Assembly (NCBI RefSeq): GCF_000731795.2
Contig: NZ_JGVK01000027.1
Location: 180,972 to 244,971 of the forward strand
Length of the DNA stretch: 64,000 bases
Reading direction: 5' to 3'
From: Candidatus Photodesmus blepharonis
GTDB taxonomy: Bacteria; Pseudomonadota; Gammaproteobacteria; Enterobacterales; Vibrionaceae
Below are positions 9,751 through 19,885 of the stretch, piece by piece (within the stretch, counting starts at the first letter, position 1; the number at the start of each line of letters is the position of its first letter). A program made the position numbers and the translations under genes. The notes under the pieces are model-generated. The model had not been told where the DNA came from, ran no database searches, and was given only the letters and a program-made list of their open reading frames with translations.

Positions 9751-10845
9751 TCAGGATTTTTTTGTAGCTTGCAGACCTGAATATTGAGGTTCTAATTTAA
9801 GTGTTTGTGTTGAAAACGCGATATCGGCATCATGCTGATGGATAATATCTATGATTTTAAGTAATATGTCTTGTCTTACTTCGTGGTAACGAATCCAATT
9901 TACTGTTTTTGTAAAAGCGTAAATGAGTAGATCTAAAGATGAAGAGGAAAAGGCGTTTAGATTAACTATTAATGTTTGATTTGCATCGATATCTGGATGA
10001 TTTTTTAGCATAGACTTAACTTCGGATACGATAAAAGTAATTTTATTTTTATCGTTATAACGAAGACCAATATTCTCATTGATACGACGATTGAGCATAC
10101 GTGATGGATTAGCAACTACAATGCTGCTAAATACTGAATTTGGTACATAGATCGGTCTTTTATCAAAAGTGCGGATAATCGTTATACGCCAGCCTATTCG
10201 TTCAACTATTCCCTCTATTTCACGATCTGGTGAATAAATCCAATCACCAACTTTAAACGGACGATCGAAATATATCATCATACCGCCAAAGAAATTAGAC
10301 AGTAAATCTTTAGCTGCAAGACCTACAATTAAACCACCAACACCACCAAAAGTCAGCAGGCCTGACAAGCTGAAGCCAAAAGCTTGCATTATTGTTAATA
10401 TGCCAATTATTATGAAGAATGAACGAGCTATTTTTGCTATTGCTTGGACAGTGGCTTCATCTTTGTTTTTTTCTTTTAAAATATACTTTTCGATATTGTT
10501 TACAAGTCGGATCGTGATCCAGATAAAAATTACAATCATCAGTAATGATTTTAATGTATTAAGCCAGATGAATTTAAAATCTAATGTATCTTTCAGTAAA
10601 AAACCGAGAGAAATAGTACCCGGCCAACACCATATCAGTGTACTGATTGGAGTTTTAAGGGCGCATAACATTAAGTTATCCCAATGAAATTGAGTTTTTT
10701 TTGCTAAAATTTCTAAACGATTGTAAACCATATGCCAAATTAGCCAGACAAAAAAGCTGGATACGGTAATGAAAAGTACATTGTTATTCCAACTTTGTAG
10801 AAAATAGCTGATATAAACATAAAGTTGGTTCATTAGTTCATTCAT
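9751..10845 (-). CDS. Mechanosensitive channel of the MscS family (YnaI-like)
   Basis: Inner-membrane channel that opens on membrane tension and releases solutes after osmotic downshock. Of 364 residues, the first half holds four or five hydrophobic helices; the pore-lining helix is the Gly/Ala-rich FGGVGGLIVGLAAKDLLSNFFGG, followed by the MscS beta domain (FDRPFKVGDWI, then the EGIVERIGWRITIIRTFD motif). Length and architecture resemble E. coli YnaI more than the 286-residue MscS. Starts at ATG 10845; a second in-frame ATG four codons later is possible. It lies 48 bases downstream of the antiporter gene and may be co-transcribed with it. Confidence 0.88.
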   Translation of the reverse strand: MNELMNQLYVYISYFLQSWNNNVLFITVSSFFVWLIWHMVYNRLEILAKKTQFHWDNLMLCALKTPISTLIWCWPGTISLGFLLKDTLDFKFIWLNTLKSLLMIVIFIWITIRLVNNIEKYILKEKNKDEATVQAIAKIARSFFIIIGILTIMQAFGFSLSGLLTFGGVGGLIVGLAAKDLLSNFFGGMMIYFDRPFKVGDWIYSPDREIEGIVERIGWRITIIRTFDKRPIYVPNSVFSSIVVANPSRMLNRRINENIGLRYNDKNKITFIVSEVKSMLKNHPDIDANQTLIVNLNAFSSSSLDLLIYAFTKTVNWIRYHEVRQDILLKIIDIIHQHDADIAFSTQTLKLEPQYSGLQATKKS

Positions 10846-10893
10846 GGTGCTGAGTTTTATTTATCTAAATATAATATATGTACTATGATAGCT

Positions 10894-12495
10894 TTATTCG
10901 CGCCTATTTCGAAGATTTACAATTTTAGATTTAGCAAGAATTGAAAATATTAAACATACTATTATAAATGCTGCAAAAGTTATAGAAATAGAGAGAAAAA
11001 CGGAGGTAGTTATCCCTAATACCAAGAATCCAATAGATGAAACTAGGGCTACTGATAACGAATATGGAAGTTGAGTTGAAACGTGATCGATATGACTACA
11101 CTTTGCACCTATAGAAGATAAAATAGTTGTATCAGAAATTGGAGAACAGTGGTCGCCGAAGACTGCGCCTGCGAGAACAGCGCTTAGCATTGGTAGTATT
11201 AAGGTAATATCTGTCGCATTAGCTATATCACCAGAAATTGGAAGCATGATACCGAATGTTCCCCAGGAAGTCCCAGTTGAGAAGGCTATTAAACCAGAAA
11301 GCAAGAATAGGATGACAGGTAAATAATGGACGTTAATATTTACCTGCGAAACAAGAGATGAAAGATAAATACCTGTTTTCATATCGTTGATAATGATACC
11401 AATCGTCCAAGAGAATATCAAAATTAAGGTTGCCCCAAGCATTGATTTAATTCCATAACACACCGTTCTTAAGATATGGTGTAATGGTACCCTTTGTTTA
11501 ACTACACTTAAGAGTGCTAAACTAGTTCCAATTAAAGCACCATTAATAAGAGAAATAGCCATATTAGCGTTTTCAAATGCCTTGAAAATCTCAAATTCTT
11601 TACCATCTTTTGTCAAGGATTCTTGTCCAGTATATAGCATTGTGGAAATTGTTGTAACGATCAGAAAAACAATGGGTATAAGAAGGTCTGAGGCTTTACC
11701 TTGATTGCTTTCTGCAAGATCTGATTTTGGGTTCATTTTTTGAAATTGATTTTCTTCATAATTATGAAATCCGCGGCCTTCAGAAGCATCAATTTCATGT
11801 TGACGCATCTGACCAATATCTAATTGGAAGCATACGACAGCAAAAACCATAAGAAGGCTAAAAATTGCATAGAAATTCATTGGAATTAAACATAGGTATG
11901 CATTTAGAGGTGAATACTCTATTATGTTATGAGAAGCTAAAATACCACTAACGATTGTCATAGCATACGCACCCCAGCTAGAAATTGGAATAATAACGCA
12001 TACAGGTGCTGCAGTAGAATCAAGGATATAGGCGAGCTTAGCACGTGATACATAAAAGCGATCAGTTATAGGACGAGATACTGAACCAACAGCTAAGCTA
12101 TTAAAATAATCATCTACAAAGATAAACAGACCAAGAAAGGTAGCAAGCAATTTTGAACCACGTTTGCTCTTAATCCTGATCTGAGCCCAATTAGCGAAAG
12201 CATGACTTCCACCAGACAGTGTCAATAGAGCATTCATGGCGCCTAATAGTAGTAGAAAACCTAATATACTCATATTCCAAGAGTTAACTTCTCCATTTAC
12301 AACAAATACATTGAGAATGGTTATATTTGCATAATTTAAGGACTTTTCGAGTACATAATCGTTTAGAAGAATAGAGCCGAGCAATATACCAATACCTAAA
12401 GAAGTCAATATCCTGCGTGTAACTATAGCTAATCCTAGAACAGTAATGGGAGGTAATAAAGATAATGAAGATGATGTAAAATCTACTAAATTCAT
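10894..12495 (-). CDS. Na+/H+ antiporter of the NhaC family
   Basis: A 533-residue polytopic inner-membrane protein with about 12 hydrophobic segments and the NhaC-family signatures FVDDYFNSLAVGSV, SWGAYAMTIV, TGTSWGTFGIMLPI and VFGDHCSPISDTTILSSIGA. It should expel sodium in exchange for protons. The cytoplasmic loop near residues 230-270 is hydrophilic and glutamate/lysine-rich. NhaC-type proteins can also carry other cations or dicarboxylates with protons, so the substrate is inferred. Start ATG 12495 has no strong ribosome site. In a Vibrio-like cell it fits a sodium economy with MotY and Rsx/Rnf. Confidence 0.87.
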   Translation of the reverse strand: MNLVDFTSSSLSLLPPITVLGLAIVTRRILTSLGIGILLGSILLNDYVLEKSLNYANITILNVFVVNGEVNSWNMSILGFLLLLGAMNALLTLSGGSHAFANWAQIRIKSKRGSKLLATFLGLFIFVDDYFNSLAVGSVSRPITDRFYVSRAKLAYILDSTAAPVCVIIPISSWGAYAMTIVSGILASHNIIEYSPLNAYLCLIPMNFYAIFSLLMVFAVVCFQLDIGQMRQHEIDASEGRGFHNYEENQFQKMNPKSDLAESNQGKASDLLIPIVFLIVTTISTMLYTGQESLTKDGKEFEIFKAFENANMAISLINGALIGTSLALLSVVKQRVPLHHILRTVCYGIKSMLGATLILIFSWTIGIIINDMKTGIYLSSLVSQVNINVHYLPVILFLLSGLIAFSTGTSWGTFGIMLPISGDIANATDITLILPMLSAVLAGAVFGDHCSPISDTTILSSIGAKCSHIDHVSTQLPYSLSVALVSSIGFLVLGITTSVFLSISITFAAFIIVCLIFSILAKSKIVNLRNRRE

Positions 12496-13031
12496 GATTT
12501 TGTTTTACACATTGGTATAGTTCTAGAAGACATTGTAAGTGAATTAAATGATGGAAGTAGATGGAATCGAAGCATTCTACCTGCAAAACACACTGTTGCA
12601 ATATATTTTCTATTATAAAAAGAATTTTTTTGTCTATATAAGTTTTATATAGACAATATTGAAAAGTTTTTCATCTTGAAACTTAGCAGTCATTAGGATA
12701 GTCAAGATATAAAGTGATACTGTGTTACTGCTGTTTTGAAGGTAATATTTTATGAAGTTTTATTTAAATATTTTAGATCATCGTAGATTAAAATTTAAAG
12801 ATAATTTTTGTTCCTTTTTAGAAATGAGTATTTGTAAATATTTTTACAAAAATAATTATAATATGTAAATTACTATACATCATTTTGTATACAATAAATG
12901 GTTAGAAATTAAAAAATAAGAATATAGCTATAGATTTTTCGATAGGTAATATCATTACATTTCACATTGAATTTTGTCCTTTGTAAGTTTAATATCATTT
13001 TGGTGTACTTAAAAAGTTTATAGGTGTAGTT
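12496..13031. other. AT-rich intergenic region between nhaC and hns
   Basis: About 536 bases, no supported gene. A perfect TATAAT occurs at 12857-12862 with TTGTAA at 12832-12837 (spacing 19, too long for a confident promoter), and a TATAC/GTATA inverted repeat lies at 12874-12891. Either could belong to the hns promoter, which in other species is autoregulated by H-NS binding to curved AT-rich DNA. The composition makes chance matches likely. Confidence 0.4.
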
Positions 13032-13442
13032 ATGTCAGATTTTAAGAAAATTTTATTAAATGTTCGAAACCTTCGTGCTTTTTCCCGTGAATTAACGCTT
13101 AGACAATTAGAAGAAGCTTTAAAAAAATTAACAGTTATTGTTCAGGAACGAAAAGAAATTGAAGAGAAAAGACATGTAGAAAAAGCTAAGCAAGAAGCTA
13201 AACTAGTAGCTATTGCAGATCAAATTTTGAAAGATGGTGTCGATATTAAAGCTCTGATTTCAGCTCTTTCATACGATCTGAAAAATAAGAGTATTTCATC
13301 AAAACGCCCTCCTCGTCCCGCTAGATATAAGTATATAGACTCAAATGGTGATGAAAAAACTTGGACTGGTCAAGGTCGCACTCCTTCAGCGATTCAAGAG
13401 CAACTAAATTCTGGTAAATCTTTAGAATATTTTGCAATATGA
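13032..13442 (+). CDS. hns: Nucleoid-associated protein H-NS (VicH-like)
   Basis: A 136-residue H-NS. Residues 1-65 form the coiled-coil oligomerisation region (RNLRAFSRELTLRQLEEAL), followed by a second charged helical segment, a linker with SSKRPPRPA, and the C-terminal DNA-binding domain with YKYIDSNGDEKTWTGQGRTP, whose QGR hook inserts into the AT-rich minor groove. Length and N-terminus match Vibrio H-NS from memory. It silences AT-rich and horizontally acquired genes. It stands alone between 536- and 717-base empty spacers. Confidence 0.95.
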   Translation: MSDFKKILLNVRNLRAFSRELTLRQLEEALKKLTVIVQERKEIEEKRHVEKAKQEAKLVAIADQILKDGVDIKALISALSYDLKNKSISSKRPPRPARYKYIDSNGDEKTWTGQGRTPSAIQEQLNSGKSLEYFAI

Positions 13443-14159
13443 TTTTTTGTAGAAAAATTAGTATTGTTTATTATTAGGCAGATATAGGATATTTATCCCA
13501 ATTTAGATTTGTGTATCTTCAAAATTTATTAAAGATTCAATTAAGAATTGAATCATAGTAATCAAATTTTCTTTTTCTAGAACTGTAAATAAATATGAAA
13601 TAAATTTTTTATTTAATTTAGTATTCTTTATTTTTAAAAATCATGTTTAGAATTCTCATATTTTCAGATAGACTAAAGATAGTTATTAGCAAAAAAATTT
13701 TGTTAAAAACATAGTTAAATTAAAGAACTATTTCTTGAAGTATAATGAAGTCATATTATCTGGAATTTGATATACTATTCTTTAAATACGACATATATTA
13801 TGTGTAAGTTAACAACTTGAATATCTAGCAAGCGGTTATGCTTGTTTAAAACTAAAACATATACTAGGTGTCTTTTAGATTCATAAAGATAGCTTTGCTC
13901 ATTAGATTTTTTAACGTTAATAGAATTGTTCAAAGCAATTGAAAACATTTGATATTGAAAAAAGATGTTATAAGCAAAGTAGAATTTTAAATTTGTGTTC
14001 GCTTTATAAAATAATATGTGTAAGAGTAAGGGCTTAAACCTGCTAATTTTCGTAGAAATTTTTTAAGTGCTAAGTATTAGCCTTTTTCTAAAAAAATGTT
14101 TCGCAAGTATTGAAACAATATTAAAAATTCAGCACTATTAGATAAAAGAGCTAATAAAT
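13443..14159. other. AT-rich intergenic region between hns and pgsA
   Basis: About 717 bases with very low GC. I find no ORF with recognisable homology, no tRNA cloverleaf and no strong hairpin. In Vibrio uvrC normally lies directly upstream of pgsA; I see no uvrC remnant. The region probably combines the hns terminator, the pgsA promoter and decayed DNA. Confidence 0.45.
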
Positions 14160-14714
14160 ATGCGTTTTAATATTCCTAACATATTGTCTTTATTACGACT
14201 TTTCTTAATTCCTATTTTCGTTGTTGTTTTCTATCTTCCGCATAGTTGGGCACCTTTTTCCGCTTCGATGATATTTTGGGTAGCAGCCTTTACAGATTGG
14301 TTGGATGGCATGTTAGCAAGAAAGCTTGACCAAATTTCTCGTTTTGGCACCTTTATTGACCCTGTAGCAGATAAAGTTTTGGTGGCTACTGCTTTGATTA
14401 TGATTACTGAAAATTACCATAATATGTGGATCACTATTCCAGCAGTAGCTATGATTATCCGCGAAATTGTTATTTCCGCATTACGGGAATGGATGGCTGA
14501 AATCGGTAAACGAGCAAATGTGGCAGTGTCATGGGTTGGAAAAATTAAAACATTAAGTCAAATGTTTGCACTATGGTTACTTATTTGGCGTTATGATGAC
14601 TGGATGATTGGGATAGGTTATGCTTCCATATATGTAGCTGTAGTTTTGACATATTGGTCTATGGTTCAATATTTCATAGCGGCAAAAGTTGGTTTTTTTA
14701 GCAAGAAAAGGTGA
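14160..14714 (+). CDS. pgsA: CDP-diacylglycerol-glycerol-3-phosphate 3-phosphatidyltransferase
   Basis: PgsA makes phosphatidylglycerophosphate, the committed step to phosphatidylglycerol and cardiolipin, in the inner membrane. The CDP-alcohol phosphotransferase motif D-G-x2-A-R-x8-G-x3-D-x3-D is intact in [18 protein letters not shown] followed by TFIDPVADK, at about residues 43-69. The 184-residue length and four to five hydrophobic helices are normal. Start [13 protein letters not shown] is the family N-terminus. Confidence 0.95.
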   Translation: MRFNIPNILSLLRLFLIPIFVVVFYLPHSWAPFSASMIFWVAAFTDWLDGMLARKLDQISRFGTFIDPVADKVLVATALIMITENYHNMWITIPAVAMIIREIVISALREWMAEIGKRANVAVSWVGKIKTLSQMFALWLLIWRYDDWMIGIGYASIYVAVVLTYWSMVQYFIAAKVGFFSKKR

Positions 14715-14812
14715 TCATACTATTTCGAATATCATTTTTTTTGAAAAAAACTAATATACTAGGGCGAATTCTTTTATATGGACATAAAAAGTTATTTAGG
14801 ACAATCGTTTTT

Positions 14813-16246
14813 ATGAAAAAAATTGTGAATGTAGGTGTTTCTAAAGAAGAAAATTTTGGGATAAAAAGGCTACATAAGGTATTTGATGATATCCGATCTC
14901 GCTATCAGTCAAAACCTTGTCCTACTTATTCTGATCGAATTAAGAATCTTAAGCGTTTAAAACGAGCTTTACTTGAACAGCAAATGTATTTGATTGAATC
15001 ACTTGAACGCGATTATGGGTTTCGTAGTCGGTTTGATACTTTAATTTGCGATATTCTTCCTACTGTAAATCATATCAATTATACCATTTCACACTTACGT
15101 TGTTGGATGAAGCCGAGTGCACGTTCAGTAGGTTTATTGTTATTTCCTTCAAGAACAAAAGTGTATTATCAACCTCTTGGGATAGTTGGAGTAATTGTCC
15201 CTTGGAATTTTCCTATTGTGTTAAGTGTTATTCCAATTGTAACAGCTATTGCTTCAGGTAATCAAGTAATGGTTAAATTGAGCGAACATACACCAAATAC
15301 TAATAGTGTATTGAATAAGATTTTTTCGATTTTAAATTCTGATATTAGCATAATAGAGGGTGGTTCTGAGATAGCGTCTTCGTTCAGTCAACTTCCTTTC
15401 GACCATTTGATTTTTACTGGTTCGACTCACGTTGGGCGTACTGTAGCGCAAGTTGCAGCAAAAAATTTAACTCCAGTGACTCTTGAACTAGGAGGAAAAT
15501 CTCCTGCTATTGTTGCTTATGATGTAAATTTAAAGTCGGCAGTTGACGCGATTATGTTAGGGAAAAGTATCAATGCTGGGCAAATATGTGTAGCGCCAGA
15601 TTATGTTTTTGTTCCTGAGGGTAAGGAACAGGAATTTATTCATTTATATCTGAAGCGTTTTAATGACGTATTTTCTAAAAAGAAAAGAAAAAAGGAAATG
15701 ACCCATATTATCAATACTAATCATTACAAGCGTTTAGAAAATTATTTAAGTGACGCTAAAGCGAAAGGAGGTAATATTCATACTCTTAAAGGAATAGAGA
15801 TAGAAGGACTTCAAATGATGCCTCACCTCGTAACAAATATTACTAACGACATGATTTTGATGAAAGAGGAAATTTTTGGTCCAATTTTACCCATTCTCAA
15901 CTATCAAAATATAAAGCAAGTTTTTGAATATATAAGTAGTAGACCTAGACCATTAGCATTGTATTTAATGAGCAATGATAAAATGTTACAAAGGAAAGTG
16001 ATTGAAGAAACGCATAGTGGCGGCGTTTGTTTTAATGAAACCTTGTTACACTTTGCAATTGATGATTCCCCATTCGGAGGAGTAGGTAATTCTGGTGTAG
16101 GTCACTATCATGGTGTTGAAGGTTTTAAAGAATTCTCTAAAGCAAAAACAGTACTTTTTACTCCAAGTTGGTTACCTCGAAGTCGAATTATGTTACGATG
16201 GAGGTGTATTGTGCAGAAAATTTTGGCTATTTTATTTATTCGTTAA
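14813..16246 (+). CDS. Aldehyde dehydrogenase (coniferyl aldehyde dehydrogenase-like)
   Basis: NAD(P)-dependent oxidation of an aldehyde to its acid. The frame is open from 14711, overlapping the pgsA stop, but the upstream 34 codons are unlike the family; ATG 14813 gives 477 residues. Visible motifs: the cofactor-site PWNFP at about 130-134, FTGSTHVGR, general-base Glu225 in LELGGKSPA, and nucleophile Cys259 in NAGQICVAPDY. The CVAPDYVFVP pattern and hydrophobic C-terminus fit the coniferyl-aldehyde dehydrogenase subfamily; the true substrate is more likely an aliphatic or lipid aldehyde. It follows pgsA by 98 bases, a place I do not recall for it in free-living Vibrio. Confidence 0.85.
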   Translation: MKKIVNVGVSKEENFGIKRLHKVFDDIRSRYQSKPCPTYSDRIKNLKRLKRALLEQQMYLIESLERDYGFRSRFDTLICDILPTVNHINYTISHLRCWMKPSARSVGLLLFPSRTKVYYQPLGIVGVIVPWNFPIVLSVIPIVTAIASGNQVMVKLSEHTPNTNSVLNKIFSILNSDISIIEGGSEIASSFSQLPFDHLIFTGSTHVGRTVAQVAAKNLTPVTLELGGKSPAIVAYDVNLKSAVDAIMLGKSINAGQICVAPDYVFVPEGKEQEFIHLYLKRFNDVFSKKKRKKEMTHIINTNHYKRLENYLSDAKAKGGNIHTLKGIEIEGLQMMPHLVTNITNDMILMKEEIFGPILPILNYQNIKQVFEYISSRPRPLALYLMSNDKMLQRKVIEETHSGGVCFNETLLHFAIDDSPFGGVGNSGVGHYHGVEGFKEFSKAKTVLFTPSWLPRSRIMLRWRCIVQKILAILFIR

Positions 16247-16285
16247 GTAGAAAATAACCTCGTTTGTGTGGATTTTTAAAATCAC

Positions 16286-18757
16286 TTAAAAAAGCTCTTC
16301 AACTTCAGAATTGTTGTAAATATTATTAGTAGTTTCTGTGTATTCTCTTGGTTCAGTACCTCGCAAAAAATACTCAAACATTGAGTTTGCATCAAATTTA
16401 TTCGTGAGCAGACCTGATTTTCTATCTATACGTACTCGAATAATTTCTGGAGGTAATAATTTATCCTGAGTCTTTTGATTTTGAAGAGCAATGCGCATAA
16501 ACTTTATCCATGCTGGTTGTGCGGTTTTAGCTCCTGTTTCTATGCCTGAAATTCTTTGCTCATCAAGTTTTTTACTTCGTTTTGTTTGACCTAAACTACG
16601 ATTATAATCATCAAAACCTACCCATACTGTAGTGACTATATTCGGTCCATATCCACTGTACCAAGCATCTTTAGAACGATTAGTTGTCCCTGTTTTTCCA
16701 CCGATATCATGACGTTTGAGATTTTGCGCTCGCCAACCTGTTCCATTCCAGCCACTATTATCATGCCAATTACCACCTCCCCAAATGTTACTGTACATCA
16801 TCTCACGTACTAAAAATGCCGTTTGTTCTGAAATCACCTGAGGAGCAAAATGTATAGTTGGATTATCAAGTGAGATTTCAGGACAATTTTGTCGACAGAT
16901 AATTTTTGGATTTGCTTTAAATTTTAAATTTCCATTTGGTCCTTCTATTTTGCTAATATAGAAAGGCTTAATGTAGTATCCGCCATTAGCAAATACTGAA
17001 TAAGCTTGAGTCATTTTAATTGGCGTTAAACTGCTAGCACCCAAAGCGATCGTTTCTGAATGAGGTAATTTATCTATGTTAAATCCAAATCGAGTTAAAT
17101 ATTGACGTACTTTACCGAGACCTACTTCACGTAAAACACGAACTGCCATTACGTTTTTAGATTGTGCTAAACCAATACGTAAACGAGTTGGACCGGAATA
17201 AATTTCTGGAGAATTTTTAGGTCTCCATGCTACTCTTTGATTTTTCTTCCATTGATTAATTGGTGCATCGTTGATTAAGGTCGCTAAGGTCATCCCTTGT
17301 TCAATCGCTGCAGAATAAATGAATGGTTTCACACTTGATCCGATTTGTCGGAGAGATTGGGTAGCGCGGTTAAATTTGTTGTAACTAAAATTAAATCCTC
17401 CTACTAGAGACAATATCGCACCGTTTTCGGGATTTATTGCTACCAATGCAGTATTTGCATTAGGTATTTGACTCAATAGCCAAACTTTTGATTTTTTAAG
17501 TTGTATATTGGTTGTTGGTTTAACACGAACCCAAATTTTTTCTCCTTCATGTAAAATGTCGCTAGCATATTTGGGTTCCGGTCCTTGGATTTCGTCGGTT
17601 AGGAACTTACGAGCCCAACTCATGCCAGCCCAATCTATAGTTTGTTCACCACTGTTTTTCACCCAAATTTTAGCGCTTTTCGAACCAACGGTAGTAACAA
17701 TAGCTGGAGCGATCTGACCATATACTGGTGTTTTTTTTAATTCGTTTTCAATTTGTTGTTGAGTAAACGCTGCTTGACCAACTTTCCATAGTATTTTTTC
17801 AGCACCACGATAGCCATGACGTTCATCATAGGCTAACAGATTATCAATAGCCGCCTGATTGGCTGCTTTTTGTAGTTTTGAATCAATTGTGGTGTAAATG
17901 TTCATTCCCGATGTATAGGCACTTTCGCCGTAAAGTTCCACTGCCCATGCACGTGCTAGTTCAGCAACATATGGAGCATCTACTTCAATGTCAGATTGGT
18001 GATAGCGTGATTCAACTATTTCTATCCGTGCTTTATCATACTCTTGCTGAGTAATATATTTTTCTTCGAGCATGCGTAAGAGTACTAAATTACGACGATT
18101 AGTAGCTCGTTCAAGGGAGTAGATTGGGTTCATTGTCGAAGGTGCTTTAGGGATACCTGCCAACGTTGCAATTTGACTCAAAGATAAATTTTGCAAATCT
18201 TTACCAAAGTAAGTCTGTGCAGCAGCAGCAAAGCCATAGGAGCGATGTCCTAAGAAAATTTTATTTACGTATAATTCCATTATTTCTTTTTTAGAAAGAA
18301 GTTGTTCTATATGCATAGCTATAAAAATTTCTTTAATTTTACGAAGAATTTTTTTTTCATTTGATAAAAAAAAGTTTCGTGCTAATTGTTGAGTGATAGT
18401 GCTGGCTCCTTCTCTTACTGAACCGGATCGTATAATAACCAATACAGCGCGTGTGATTCCAATTGGATCAACTCCAAAATGTTTATAGAAACGGCTATCT
18501 TCAGTTGCGATTAGCGCTTCAATAAGATATTTAGGAATATCACTATAGGTTATCGGAATACGACGTTTTTCACCAAATTGAGAAAGTAATTTGCCATCTT
18601 GACTGAAAATTTGCATTGGTGTTTGTAGCGTAACATCACGCAAAGCTGTAACATCCGGTAATTTTGGCCTTTCGTAATAGTAGAAACTAAAAATAGCGCA
18701 TATACTGAGAGTCATACAAATTACTATAAAAATGAATAAATGCTTTATTAGTTTCAC
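16286..18757 (-). CDS. mrcA: Penicillin-binding protein 1A (bifunctional murein synthase)
   Basis: Class A PBP: an N-terminal membrane helix (about 8-27), a GT51 glycosyltransferase domain with catalytic Glu86 in EDSRFYKHFG and the STITQQLARN motif, an OB-like insert (about 320-420), and a transpeptidase domain with SxxK at Ser474 (GSSVKPF), SKN around the AQSKNVMAV segment, and KTGTTNRSKDAW. It polymerises and cross-links peptidoglycan. 823 residues is close to E. coli PBP1a (850). The start is GTG at 18757 with AGGA upstream. In Vibrio the pil genes lie divergently upstream; here there is an empty 1.1 kb. Confidence 0.95.
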   Translation of the reverse strand: MKLIKHLFIFIVICMTLSICAIFSFYYYERPKLPDVTALRDVTLQTPMQIFSQDGKLLSQFGEKRRIPITYSDIPKYLIEALIATEDSRFYKHFGVDPIGITRAVLVIIRSGSVREGASTITQQLARNFFLSNEKKILRKIKEIFIAMHIEQLLSKKEIMELYVNKIFLGHRSYGFAAAAQTYFGKDLQNLSLSQIATLAGIPKAPSTMNPIYSLERATNRRNLVLLRMLEEKYITQQEYDKARIEIVESRYHQSDIEVDAPYVAELARAWAVELYGESAYTSGMNIYTTIDSKLQKAANQAAIDNLLAYDERHGYRGAEKILWKVGQAAFTQQQIENELKKTPVYGQIAPAIVTTVGSKSAKIWVKNSGEQTIDWAGMSWARKFLTDEIQGPEPKYASDILHEGEKIWVRVKPTTNIQLKKSKVWLLSQIPNANTALVAINPENGAILSLVGGFNFSYNKFNRATQSLRQIGSSVKPFIYSAAIEQGMTLATLINDAPINQWKKNQRVAWRPKNSPEIYSGPTRLRIGLAQSKNVMAVRVLREVGLGKVRQYLTRFGFNIDKLPHSETIALGASSLTPIKMTQAYSVFANGGYYIKPFYISKIEGPNGNLKFKANPKIICRQNCPEISLDNPTIHFAPQVISEQTAFLVREMMYSNIWGGGNWHDNSGWNGTGWRAQNLKRHDIGGKTGTTNRSKDAWYSGYGPNIVTTVWVGFDDYNRSLGQTKRSKKLDEQRISGIETGAKTAQPAWIKFMRIALQNQKTQDKLLPPEIIRVRIDRKSGLLTNKFDANSMFEYFLRGTEPREYTETTNNIYNNSEVEELF

Positions 18758-19885
18758 CGAAAAAAATCCTGATTTAATTTAAAGTAGTTTATTGCAAAAT
18801 CTTCATATCATAGAGCATGATCTACAGTAATCAATCATCTCAAACAGAAAGAAGTGAGACAGATACTGATTAGTATCTTTGAAGAGATATTTGTAGTTCG
18901 CGGCTGCATTCAGAACGTGTAACATACTAAATTTTAGAATTCTAAATGGAAGCATGGATATTTTGAGGAGCGCTTTCAACGCATCAGTTTATGACTTTTT
19001 AGCAATTTGAAGATGGATGAATACCTACAGCTTTAGGTTGTTGTACCATGTTCATACTTTGTTATTGCGGGCAAGTTTTCCGTACTGTTTTGCAAGTGAT
19101 TATTAACTTCTATTAGATGATCATCTTATCATTTTATAAAGTAAAAAAAAATCTGAATTTACGGTATTTTGTTAATTTAATTTTCTGATTTTTTGAAACT
19201 AGTAAATACAAAGAAATAGCAAATGGTTTAAAGCACATATCAATTTAGAATTTTCACGTGTTCTGCTTGGTTTGCTATTGTAAAATAGCAAAAAATATTT
19301 TTTGTTATATGATAAAGCATTTCGTTCTCGATAAAATTTATAGAAATAGTTAATTTTTATAAATGACTTATTTTTGCGTGATCTTTTTTACTCTATACTA
19401 CTTTTTAGTCTTAATGAAAGCGCTTAATCTTGCTTGTTATTAATTTATAGAATGATTATATCGTTTGATGGATTTATAAGAATCTGATTGATGATTATAG
19501 CTAAGAAAAAAGTCTTGAGTTTTACTCAGAATTTTTTGTTCTGTCTTAGTTAATATAATAAGACTTTAATTGAAGTAAATAGGAAGATTTTATTTTAAAC
19601 GTTATTGATGTGTATACATGATAATATCATTATTAAAGCGATATGCTTTAATTGTCAGTAAATATTTAGACCTTAATATATCCACTAATACTATCTCAAC
19701 TTCAATTTAAAGTCTCGTTTGGTAACGTATTCTTAATCTGAGCCACTAAAAGTTAATCTAAATATAACCACAACTTGCTATATTACGTGTGTAAATTTAC
19801 CTTGATTAAGAAAAATTAATTCTTGCTAAATATATCTAACACACTGTTTTATATAATACTGTTCTTGTAAGTGCAAATATTCATA
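18758..19885. other. 1.1-kb gene-free region between mrcA and the MATE gene
   Basis: The longest empty stretch in the window. The left half (about 18830-19110) has a more balanced base composition than the right half, and conceptual translation of the minus strand gives pieces of 15-25 residues broken by stops, which I could not identify. The right half is strongly AT-rich. No tRNA, hairpin or mobile-element end was seen. The Vibrio neighbours of mrcA (pilMNOPQ) would be expected here, so it may be a decayed remnant of them or of something else. Confidence 0.5.

Noticed and set aside
12284..12601. 105-codon minus-strand ORF overlapping the nhaC 5' end
   Set aside because: It overlaps the nhaC start in another frame, has an unnatural composition (many Ile, Tyr, Cys, His), and no recognisable motif; treated as a shadow of nhaC.
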